Shown here: positions 1-12,000 of the stretch, in pieces
Numbering within the stretch: the stretch's first letter is position 1
Layout: each line of letters starts with the position of its first letter
Notes under the pieces: generated by a model
What the model saw: the letters and a program-made list of their open reading frames with translations, nothing else
The model's database searches: none
What the model was told of the DNA's origin: nothing
From: Pseudomonas sp. NFIX28
GTDB taxonomy: Bacteria > Pseudomonadota > Gammaproteobacteria > Pseudomonadales > Pseudomonadaceae
Reading direction: 5' to 3'
Assembly: GCF_900107395.1 (NCBI RefSeq)
Contig: NZ_FNPW01000011.1
Span: 1 to 64,000 of the forward strand
DNA: 64,000 nt
Position numbers and translations under genes: made by a program

Positions 1-3000
1 GCCTCAGCGCCGGCGGCCGGCTGAGCAACAACGCCATCATCGAAGCCGGGGTCAACGCCGACAACAGCCGCAATACCGACGGCGACGTCAGCCTGAGCGC
101 GCAGACCCTCGATAACCGCGGCAAGAGCGTGGTCGCCAGCCGCCACCTGACGGTCAACGCGGCGCAAACCCTGAACAACCAGGGCGGCACCTTGAGTGCG
201 GGGCAGAGCGCCAATATCAATGCCGCGACGCTGGATAACCAGAGCAAGGGGCGGGTTTTGAGTGGCGGTAGCCTCAATTTGACAGCCAGCCAGGTGCTCA
301 ATGGCCAGGGCGGGCTGGTGAGCAGCAATGGCGAACTGGTCGCCAATGTGGCGGCGCTGGGTAACGCTGGCGCTGAAATATCCAGCCTCGCCGGGGTGAC
401 CTTGAATGTTGCTTCGCTGGATAACGTCGCCGGCCTGATAGCGGCCGGCAGCGCTCTGAATATCAATGCCAGCGGTGCCTTCAACAACCAGGGCGGCAAA
501 CTGGGCGCCCGTGACATCACCCTTCGGGTAGCGGATCTGGACAACCGCCAGGGGCGAGTGATCGGCGATGCGAACCTGACGCTGAACAGCCAGGGGGCGA
601 TCAACAATGTCACCGGCTCGATGACTGCCGGCCAGTTGTTGAATGTGCAGGGCGCCAGCCTCGACAACAGCCAAGGCACGTTGCTGAGCAGTGCGAGCCT
701 GAGGGCGAAAATTGCCGGGCAGTTGCTGAACCAGGCCGGCCTGTTGTCAGCGAACGATTGGCTGGCCCTCGACAGTGCCAGCCTCGACAACCAGCTCAAG
801 GGACGAATCGTCAGCAAGGGCGGCCTCGACCTGAACACGGCGGGCATGCTGGATAACCGCAGCGGCAGCCTCAGCGCCGGTGGCGTCCTGACGCTCAATG
901 CCAACCGGGTGGATAACCGTCTGGGCGGTTCGCTGGGTGCCGTCCAGGGAATGAACCTGGGGGCCGGCAGTCTCGACAATCAGGGCGGCAGCGTCTCCAG
1001 CCAGGGCTATCTGAAACTGACGGGGACCACGCTGAATAACAGCAATGGCGGCAAACTGCTCGCTAATGGCGACATCAACCTGAACCTCGAGCAACTCGAC
1101 AACCAGCTCGATGGCCAGTTGTCCGGGCAGGCGGCTGTGCAGGTCAAGGCTGCGCGGTTGAACAACGGCCAGGGTGGCAATCTCTACGCCAAAGGCAATC
1201 TGGACCTTGCGGCGAGCGAGCAGTTGCTCAACGCCCGAGGCACGCTCAAGGGCGATGGCGCCGTTCTGCTCAAGGTCGGCAGCCTGAACAACGATGGCGG
1301 CAACCTCTCCAGCGTCAAGGACTTGAAGCTCACCAGCCCGGGCACCGTCAGCAACCTGGGCGGCACTCTGGTCAGCGGCGATACGCTCGACCTCAGCGGC
1401 GGCCAGCTCAACAACGGCGCCCAAGGCAGCATCTCCAGCACCAAGGCCCTGACGGCCAGCGTCAGTGGCCTCGATCAACAAGGCGGCAAACTGTTCAGCA
1501 GCACGGGGCTGAGCCTCGACCTGAACAACGGCCAACTGAATAACCAGGGCGGCCTGATCAACGCCCCAGGCCAGTTAGTGCTGAAGAACCTCAAGGATGT
1601 CGCGAACCAGAAGGGCGAGATTTCCAGCGACCAGGGGTTCACGCTGGCGGCACACATGCTGGACAACACCGCTGGCAAGATTGCCAGTCACGACGCGCTG
1701 GTGCTGCGCATTGATCGAGCCCTGAACAACCTCAGGGGGTTGGTGTCGGCCAATGGGCTGGATGTGCGAGCCGCCAGCATCGACAACACCAGCGGCACGA
1801 TGGGCAGCGCTTCGGGCCTGGCCTTGAACGTTGAAGGTGCGGTGATCAACGTCAATGGCTCCGTTTCCAGTGCCGGGTTATCGACCTTCAAGGCGATGAG
1901 TCTGGACAACACCCAAGGCCAGCTGACGGCCGACCTTGGTCTTGGCGTCGAGTTGAGCGGGGCATTGAATAACCAAGGCGGCAAGGTCGGCTCCGGCAAG
2001 GCGCTGAACCTGGCCGCCGGCAGCCTCGACAACCGCGCGGCGGGAACGCTGCTGGCTGTCGACGGCAGCCTGACGGCAAAAGTTGCTGGAGCCTTCGATA
2101 ATCGGGAGTTGGGGAAACTCAGGGCCGGCGCTGGCATCGAGCTGACCACCGGCCGTCTGGACAACCGTGGCGGCAGCCTGTCCGGCAAGGATCAACTGAC
2201 CTTGCGCAGCGACCTGGCGGATAACCGGGGAGGGCTGATCCAGGCCGAGAAGGACCTGCGGTTACTGGTCGGACAGTTGGATAACCGCGACAAGGGCGTG
2301 GTGACCGGCAAGGCGGCGATGAACTATGAAGGCTCGCGGCTGGACAACAGCGGCGGCCTGCTCAGTGCGATCGGTCCGTTGACGCTCAAGGCCCTGGAAG
2401 TCTCCAACGGCAAAGGCCGCATCGCCAGTCAGGACGATCTCGTCGCAACCCTCGACACCTTGAACCAGCAAGGGGGGGAGTTGGCCGCCAAAGGCAGTTT
2501 GTTGCTGACTGGCAAGACCCTGGACAATCGCGGCGGCCTGGTGGGCAGCACCCACGCATTGACCCTCAATGTAGACCAGGTGGACAACCGGGCGGGGGAG
2601 ATCTCCAGTACCGAAAGCAGCCTGAGCCATACGGGCCAGCGTCTGGACAACAGCGACGGTGGCAAGCTGCTGTCCGCTAGCGACCTGCAGTTGACCGTGG
2701 CGCAACTGATCAACCAGACCAAGGGCAAGCTGTTTGCCAAGGGCGCGGCTCACCTGGCCGGCACCACACTCGATAACGCCGGCGGTAGTTTCTCTGGTCT
2801 CAAGGGCCTGGATATCCGCCTGGATGGGGCCCTGCTCAACAACACCGGATTGCTCAGCAGCGAAGAGGCACTGACCCTCAATGTCGCCACGCTGGACAAC
2901 ACCGCGGGCAAGCTCAGCGGCGCCCGCGCCCTGTCGCTGACCAGCCTGGGTGCAGTGCTCAACCAGGGGGGCTCGATCATCACCGACCAAGGGTTGAGCC

Positions 3001-6000
3001 TGTCCAGCGCCAGCCTCGATAACAGCCACAACGGCGTGATCAACGGCAAGGGTACAACCCGCGTCACCACCGGTGCCTTGGACAACAGCCAGGGCGGCCA
3101 CCTCACCAGTGACGGTACGCTGGAGCTGACTGCCACCCAGGTCAGCAACGGCGCCACCGGCCGCATTGCCAGTGAAAAGGACCTGACCGCCAGCGTCACG
3201 GCCCTGGATCAGCAAGGCGGCGAGTTCTTCAGCAAGACCCGCCTGGAGCTGGACCTGAACAACGGCCAGCTCGACAACCGCAACGGCCTGATCAATGGGC
3301 CCGTGCTGGTACTCAAGAACCTCAAGGATGTCGCCAACCAGAAAGGCGAAATTTCCAGTGCCCAGGCCTTCACCGTCACGGCGCAAAACGTCGACAACAG
3401 CGGTGGCAAGCTGTTGAGCGACCAGGGCCTGACCCTGCGCATCGCCCAGCTCCTGAACAACCTCGACGGGCTGGTTTCCGCTGCGTCCATTGATAGTCGC
3501 AGTGCCTCCTTGGACAACAGTCGCGGCATGATCAGCAGCCGTGGCGCTGTCGATCTGGGCGTGGCCCAGACCTTCAACAACCGCAATGGCACGCTGATCG
3601 GCGACGGGGCAGTGCTGTTGGCGGCCAACCGGCTCGACAACAGCGACGGTTCGGTGGCCGGCAAGGCCGATGTGTCGGCCAGCCTCGGTACCCTCGATAA
3701 CCAGAACGGTCAATTGATCGCCAGCGGTGCCCTGAATCTGACCGCCAGCGCGCTCGACAACCGCCAGGATGGCCTGGTGGCGGCTACAAAAGCGCTGAAA
3801 CTCGAGGTCGGCGAGATCGACAACCGGGGTGGCGAACTCTCCGGCAGCGCCGGCATCAGCCTGACCGGCAACCGCCTGGATAACAGCGACAGCGGTCAGA
3901 TCATCGCGGCCATGGGCTTGACCATGACCCTCGGCCAGGTGTTCAACCGCAATCAGGGCCTGATCGACGGTAAGGCGGGTCTGACCCTGGATGGCCAGAC
4001 CCTGGACAACACCGCAGGTCATTTGCTCAGCGGGCAGGACCTGCGGCTGGGCCTGGGCAGCGACCTGACGAACGATCAGGGCCAGATCGGCAGCGAAGGC
4101 ACACTCGATGTCAGCGGCGCCAACCTGAGCAACGCTGGCGGCAGCCTGTCGAGCGCAGGCGCCTTGAAGGTCAAGGTCAGCGGTGCGCTTGGCAACCAGG
4201 GCGGGAAACTGGTCGGCGACGGCAGCGTCGACCTGCACAGCGCCAGCCTCGACAACCGCCAGCAAGGCGTGATCAGCGGCAAGGGAGTGGTCGGCGTGAC
4301 CACTGGCGCCTTCGACAACAGCCAGAAGGGTAGCCTGAACAGTGGCGACAGCCTGACCCTCAGCGCCGGCCAGGTCACCAATCGGGACGGCGGCAGCATC
4401 GGCAGCGTCAAGGCGCTCACGGCCAGCGTTACCGGCCTCGACCAGATGGGCGGCAAGCTCTTCAGCGAAACGAGCCTCACCCTCGACCTGCATCAGGGGC
4501 AACTGAATAACCGCAACGGCCTGATCAATGCCCCGTTGCTGGTACTCGACAACCTCAAGGGCGTCGCCAACCAGGGCGGTGAAATCTCCAGTGCCCAGGC
4601 CTTCGCGCTTGCCGCCGACAGCCTCGACAACAGCAACGGCAAGCTCCTCGGCAACCAGGCCGTGACCCTGCGGGTCAACCAGGCCTTGAGCAACCTCAAG
4701 GGTCAGATTGCCGCGGCGGCCCTCGATGTACGCGCCGCCAGCCTGGACAACGCCGAGGGAACCGTTAACAGCCGTAGCGATTTGAACCTGAACATTGCCG
4801 GCCTGTTGAGCAATCGAGACAAAGGCCTGATCAACGCGAAGCAGAACCTGACACTCGGCAGCGCCGACTTGAACAACCAGGGGGGAACCCTGCTCGGTGG
4901 CAGCGCCGTGACCCTCAATGCAATGGCACTGAACAACAGCGCCAACGGCTTGATCAACAGCCAGGGCGGTTTGAGCCTGACCGCCCACAGCCTGAACTCC
5001 AATGACGGTGGGGAAGTGTCGGCCAAGGGTGACATGGCCTTGACCCTTGGGGCCTTGACCCAGAATGGCGGTCGCTTGCTGGGCGACGGTGGTGTGCGCC
5101 TCGAGTTGTCGGGCAGTGACCTCGACAACCGCAATGGCTTGCTGATTGCCAAAGGCCCGCTGAGCATCAACCGCTTGCGCGACCTGAATAACCAGAATGG
5201 GGAGATTTCCAGCAGCCAGAGTTTCAACCTTATCGGTCGTACCCTGAACAACAGCGGTGGCAAGTTGATCAGCCAGAACCAACTGGGGCTGACAGGCGAC
5301 ACCTTGCTCAACCAGGGGGGCCTGATCTCTGGCTGGCAGGGGCTGGCAGTCAATGGCGGCAGCCTCGACAACCGCAACAACGGCACGCTGTCCAGCCGCG
5401 GTGGCGACCTGGCGGTGAACGTCGGCGGTGCCTTGCTCAACAGCGGCGCCGGCGCGCTGGTCAGCCAGAAGACCCTGACCGTCAACGCGGCCAGCCTGGA
5501 TAACAGCGCTGGCATCCTGTCCAGCGGCGCCGGCCAGCAACTGACCGTTGGCGGTCTGTTGAACAATGCCTTGGGCGGCTCGATCGACAGCGGCGCGGCC
5601 CTGACGTTGCAAGCCATGGCCTTGAGCAACGGCGGCAACATCAATGCCCAGCAGTCGCTGGGCTTTACCGGCACGACCCTGGATAACTCCGGCGGCAGCC
5701 TGGCCAGCAATGGCGCGGTGAGCCTCGACCTATTGGGCAACCTGACGAACACCAATGGCAAACTGGCCAGTGGCGGTCCGCTGGTGATCAGCCGTAGCAG
5801 CCAGATCAACAACCAGGGCGGCCAACTGGTCAGCCAGGGGTTGCTGAGCGTGCTCAGCGGTGGCCTGGATAACCGCAATCGCGGCACTGTCGCGAGCAAC
5901 GACAGCCTGGTCATCAATACCTCCGGCGCCGTGCAGAACAGCGGCGACGGCCTGATCTACAGCCAGAACGGCAACCTGCAAGTCACTGCCGCCAGCCTGG

Positions 6001-9000
6001 GCAACGCCAAGGGCACCATGCAAAGCCAGGGCGCGTTGAACCTGGCCGTGAGCGGCGATATTGACAACCAGAGCGGCCGGCTCCTGGCCCAGAACGGCGA
6101 TCTCAAGGTCAGCGCCACCAATCTCGATAACCGCGGCGGTACCCTCGCCAGCCTCAAGGGCGCGCTGGAAGCGCGTGTCGTCGGCGTGTTGAAAAACGGT
6201 TACGACCTGACCAACAACCGCCAGGGCGGCATCACTCAGGCTCAGCGCCTGAACCTCAGCGTATTGGGCGGCATCGATAACTACGGCGGGCGCATTTCGA
6301 CCCAGGGCGGCGATGCACTGATCACCACCGCCAACTTCGACAACCGTAACGGCGGCTTGTATGCCAAGGGGCTGGTCAAGGTCAGCGGCAATAATTTCGA
6401 CAACAGCGGCGACAACGACGGCCAGATCGCCGGTCACCAGGTCGACCTCAGCCTCAACGGTCACTTGAACAACCGCATGGGCATCATCGAGAGCGACAGC
6501 ACCCTCAGCGTGCGTGCCGCCAGCCTCGATAACCAGACCGGTCAGCTTCGGGCCCTGGGTGCCGGTGGTAAGACCGACTTCCAGATCGGCGGCCTGTTCG
6601 ACAACCGCAACGGCAAACTGGAAAGCGCCAACAGCGACCTGACCCTGAATGCCGCGAGCTTCCTGAACCAGGGCGGCAGCTTGTTGCATGTGGGCAACGG
6701 CACCTTCGATATCGCCACGGCCAACGTCACCAATGCCGGCGGCAACCTCGTCACCCGTGGCGGGCTGACGCTCGCCGCCGACAGCTGGACCAACAGCAGC
6801 GTGATCCAGGCCGGGCGCCTGACCATCAACGTCAACAACCTGACCCAGACCGGCAGCGGGCAACTGCTGGCCTCCACCAGCCTGGTGGGGACCGGTGGCA
6901 ACTGGAGCAACGATGGCCTGATTGCCAGCGACGGTACGGCCAGCCTGACCCTGGGCGGCAGCTATGGCGGCAACGGGCGTTATACCAGCCTGGGCGACCT
7001 GGGGCTGACGGCCGCTGCCGTGAGCCTGGGCAGTGCCGGCAGCGTCGCCAGCGGCGGCAATGCCACGATCAATATCGGCGGGCAGCTCAACAACTATGGG
7101 CGCATGACTTCCGCTTCCGGGATGAACGTCAATGCCGGCTCGATCAACAACTTCGGGACCCTGGGCAGCAGCGCCAACCTGCGATTGGGTACGTCCAGCC
7201 TGCTGAACCAGAAAGGTTTGATCTTCAGTGGCGGCGACATGACCTTGAGCGTCGCCAACCTGACCAACCAGAACGGCGACCTGTACGGGCTCGGCAACGT
7301 GGCGATCGGCGGCTATGGTGGCGCTGCCCGGGCCGCGGGGGTCTACAACGTCTCCGGTTCGATGGAGAGCGGCGGGGCATTCGCGCTGAACGCCGATGTA
7401 TTCCAGAACCGGACCGATGGCGCGGTGGCGTCGGGCAGCCGCAAGCTGTTGTCGGGCTTTATCGCCAATATCTGTAATGACTGCCGAGGGGGCAGTTACA
7501 CCTTCACCTTGGCGGCCCGCGAGGTCTACGAGAGCGTCGACAACGACACCAGTGCTTCGGCGGTGCTGACCGCCGGCAAGGATCTGGTGTTCCAGGGCGA
7601 CAGTTTTCTCAATAGCAAAAGCACGGTGAGCGCCGGCGGCAATATCAATATCACCGCCGACAGCCTGCAGAACATCGGCGCGCAGAATGGGACCATCGAG
7701 CGCACGCGTAAGTACCATGTACGCGACATGGGCGCTGGCACTACCGGGCGATTTTTCTCCGATGTCCTGATGCCCTACAACCAGCGCAACAACCCTGATT
7801 TTCCTTATGAGTACTATCTCGATCTGGACGGCGGTATCCACAAAGCCATTCCCAAATCGGGTCGTGTCAGAGAGGGAGGGCGAGAGGGCGAAAGCTATAA
7901 CGTGGTGTCTCTCAAAGATGTCGAAACGGGGAAGGGGGTCAGTGCACGCTATGGCTATAACATCGTACTCACCGGCCTGAAATATGGCTTCGAAAACACG
8001 ACGTTCTCCCAATACGACCCAAACAACCTGCTTGAACTGCCGAGCCAGCTGTCCCAATACACACTGCTCAGCGACGTCGAGATTGCCAAGGACAGTAGCG
8101 GTGCCGTCAGTACCGCAGGCAGCCGTAATGCGGTTATCCAGGCGGGCGGGAATGTTTCGATCACCGCTGCCAAGGACCTGCAGAACAGCGTCATCCATCA
8201 GGACTACAACGTCGGCGGTGGTACCAACAAAGTCGCCGACACCAAGGTGAATGCCAACGGCACCACCGTTGTGCGGATCAATAGCCAACTGCCTCCCGAT
8301 CTGGCCCAGCAACAAGTCAACCCGTTGAGCCTGCCCGGCTTCGCATTGCCGACAGGGCACAATGGCCTGTTCCGCTTGAGTGGGCAGGGCGCAGCGGTGC
8401 AGCAGGCGACCCAGGCCAATAGCGGGCCGCAAGACTGGAGCATGGGCAGCGCCTCGGTCAGCACCGCCCAACGTCAACAGAACTTGCCGGATATTCAGGC
8501 GCGTAGCTTCCAGATTGCCGATGTTGCCCCAGTGGCCTCCAGCGATCGGCAACTGACCCGGGTTACTCGCCAGGTCACCGACAGCAACGTGGGTGCCAGC
8601 GCGCTCGATGTCAGTGCCCCGGCCGACAATGGCGGCAACCTACTGTTGCCAGGCTATGAGGGCCATGCTGGCGCGATCACTCAGGTGGGAGCCGTGCAGG
8701 TCGAAGGCGCCAGCCATAGCGCAGTTGCCACGGGGCCGGACCTGAGCGTGCCAACGCTGCCGCTGGCCCCCTCGACCGGCGTGACCACGCCTGGGAACAG
8801 CCAGACTCCCGGCGCAATGGTCGCGACACCAGTGGCCAGCCAGACCCTGGCCCGGGTGCAGGGCCTGCCAGATACCAGTTTCAAGGCCAATCCGCAGAAG
8901 TACCTGATTGAAACCAATCCGGTGCTCACCGACCTGAAACAGTTCATGAACTCGGACTATCTGCTCGCCAACCTGGGCTATAACCCCGACGAGAGCCAGA

Positions 9001-12000
9001 AGCGCCTGGGCGATGGTTTCTATGAGCAGAAACTGATCCAGCAAGCGGTCGTCGCCCGCACTGGCCAGCGTTTTATCGACGGCCAGACCTCGGACGAAAA
9101 ACTCTTCAAGTACCTGATGGACAACGCCATCACCAGCAAGCAGCAGCTCGGCTTGTCGGTGGGTGTGACGCTGACCTCACAGCAGGTCGCGGCGCTGACC
9201 CACGACATCGTCTGGCTCGAAGAGCACGAAGTGAATGGGGAAAAAGTGCTGGTGCCGGTGTTGTACATGGCCCAGGCCGAAGGCCGCCTTGGCCCGACCG
9301 GTGCCTTGATTGCCGGTAACGATGTCAGCCTGATCGCCGGGCAGAACCTCGACAACGTCGGCACCCTGCGCGCCACCAACAACCTGTCGGCCACGGCGGG
9401 CAACAATCTGGTCAACAGTGGCCTGATCGAGGCCGGCAAACGCCTGGACCTACTGGCGGGCAACGACATCGTCAACAAGGCGGGCGGCATCATCGCCGGC
9501 CGCGACGTGAACATGGCAGCAATCGGCGGCGATGTGCTCAACGAGCGCAGCGTCACCTCGGCGGACAGCGTGGCACGGGGCTATTCGCACAAGGATTACG
9601 CCAACAGCGCCGCGCGTGTCGAAGCCGCCAACGACATGAGCATTTCCGCCGGTCGTGACCTCAGCACCCCTGGCGGCGTGCTGCAAAGCGGCCGGGACAT
9701 GAACCTGAGCGCGGGGCGCGACGCCAATCTGGTGTCCACCGAGCTCAGCAACAGTCTGGTGCTGGGTAAAAAACACTACAGCAGCGATATCACCCAGATC
9801 GGCGCCGAGGTCAGCGCCGGCCGCGACCTGACGGTCAAGGCCGGTCGCGACATCAACGCCATCGCCAGCGAAATCGAGGCCAAGCGCAACATCGCCATGG
9901 CCGCCACCCAGAACCTGACCCTGTCCTCGGCGGCCGACGAGCAGCACTCCTACGAAAAGACCAAAAAAGTCACCCGTCAGGAAGACCACGTCAGCCAGGT
10001 CGCCACCACCCTCAACGCCGGCGGCGATGTCTCGCTCAGTGCCGGCAACGACATGGCGCTGATCTCCAGCCGCATCACCGCCGGCGACGAAGCCTACCTG
10101 GTGGCCGGCAACAACCTCGAATTGCTGGCGGCACAAGACAGCGATTACTCGCTGTACGACAAGAAGAAAAAGGGCAGTTTTGGCAGCAAGCAGACCCAAC
10201 GCGACGAAGTGACCAAGATCACCCATGTCGGCAGCGAAATCACCACCGGCGGCGACCTGACCCTGGTCAGCGGCGGGGACCAGAAGTATCAGGCCGCCAA
10301 GCTGGAAAGCGGCAATGACCTGACGTTGCAGAGCGGTGGGGAGATCACCTTCGAGGGGGTGAAGGATCTGCATCAGGAGAGTCACGAAAAGACCAACAAC
10401 AACGCGGCCTGGGTTTCCTCCAAAGGCAAGGGCAATACCGACGAAACCCTGCGCCAGACGCAGATGCTGGCCGCCGGCGACATCGTGATCAAAGCCGTTG
10501 ACGGCTTGAAGATCGACGTCAAACAGGTGGATCAGCAAACCGTCAGCCAGAGCATCGATGCGATGGTGAAGGCCGATCCGCAACTGGCCTGGCTGAAACA
10601 GGCCGAAGCTCGGGGCGATGTGGATTGGCGGCAAGTGAAAGAGATTCATGAGTCCTTCAAATACAGCAACTCGGGGCTGGGGCCGGCTTCGCAGATCATC
10701 ATTGCGATCGTGATGGCGGCGGTGGTTGGGCCTGCTGCTGCCGCGATGGCCGGTGGTAGTACCACGGGCGCTGTGGTCGGTGCTGTCGCGGCAAACGCTT
10801 CGACCAACGCAACAGTCAGCGTCATCAATAATCGCGGCAACCTTGGTGCTGTGTTCAAGGACGTGACCTCTTCCGATGCAATGAAGGGGTATGTGATTTC
10901 GGGTGTCACAGCCGGATTGACGGCTGCTTACTTCGATGGTTGGACGGGAACCAAGACTGATCCAATCACCGGCAAGGTGACGGGCCCAGCCCTAAATACC
11001 TGGAAGGGGGTAGGTCAGTTTGCGAGTAATCAGGTCCTTCAAGGAGGGGCGTCCACTCTTCTGAGCAAGGCACTCGGACAGGGCGGTAGTGCGAACGACG
11101 CCCTGAAAAATGCCTTGTTCAACACTCTGGCGGCGGCGAGCTTCAATGCGGTGGGTGACTACACCAAGGATGTCCTGGCGGACGGCTCGTTACCTAAGAT
11201 CGCGGTTCACGCGATGGTGGGTGGACTACTGGCTAAGGCCACTGGAGGCGACTTCAAGACGGGAGCATTGGCGGCAGGGGCTAACGAGGCACTGGTGGTG
11301 CAGTTGGACACCTTGGTCAAGGGAGACAAGAGCCTGCTGACCATGAGCTCGCAGATCGTGGGGGTGCTGGCGGCTGCGGCACAAAGCGATGCTGATGCGG
11401 CCAAGATGGAGAAAGGCAGTTGGGTTGCCAAGAATGCAACGCAGTACAACTGGCTATTGCATAAGGAGATAGAGGCAGCAGATCAGGCGCGGGAAGGATG
11501 CAAGGCGCGTGGAGGGGATGTTACAGGCTGTCAGAATAGGATTACCCAGGCTATGGACAGTCTGGACAAGGCCCGCAATCTTGAGCGCACAGAGCAGGCT
11601 CGACAGGTACAACTGGCTGCCTATCAACAGGGCATGACAGGGGAAGAGTACCAGCAGGCTTTAAACAGCTACTGGAACGGCATCGATCAGAGTCAGGTTG
11701 TCTGGTCTGGCTATGGTCCTGCGAACGAATGGGGATACATCGCCAGTGGAATGGGAGCCGGCTTTGTTGATGCGGCTGTGAACTGGCCTGGCAAGGTTTA
11801 CGACGACACTGTCAATACGCTGACCCATCTGACGGATATTCCAGGCAATATCGTTCAGGCAGGCAAGGCGGGTATTGACTGGCTCAATAGCCCGATTCCT
11901 GCGCAAAGCCTGGAGCGCGCTGGTGACCAGTTGCTGTTTTCGACGCCAGATAAGTTAGGCTCTATAGTCTTCGACGCCGCTACTGGGGCGATCACAGCAG

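Noticed and set aside
2262..5612. Very long open frame antisense to the exoprotein gene
   Set aside because: It mirrors the repeated GC-rich FHA coding sequence, has no family features and lacks a ribosome site; antisense open frames of this kind are common in such DNA.
5730..8552. Second long antisense frame under the exoprotein gene
   Set aside because: Same cause; composition is Val/Ala/Gln-rich with no domain pattern.
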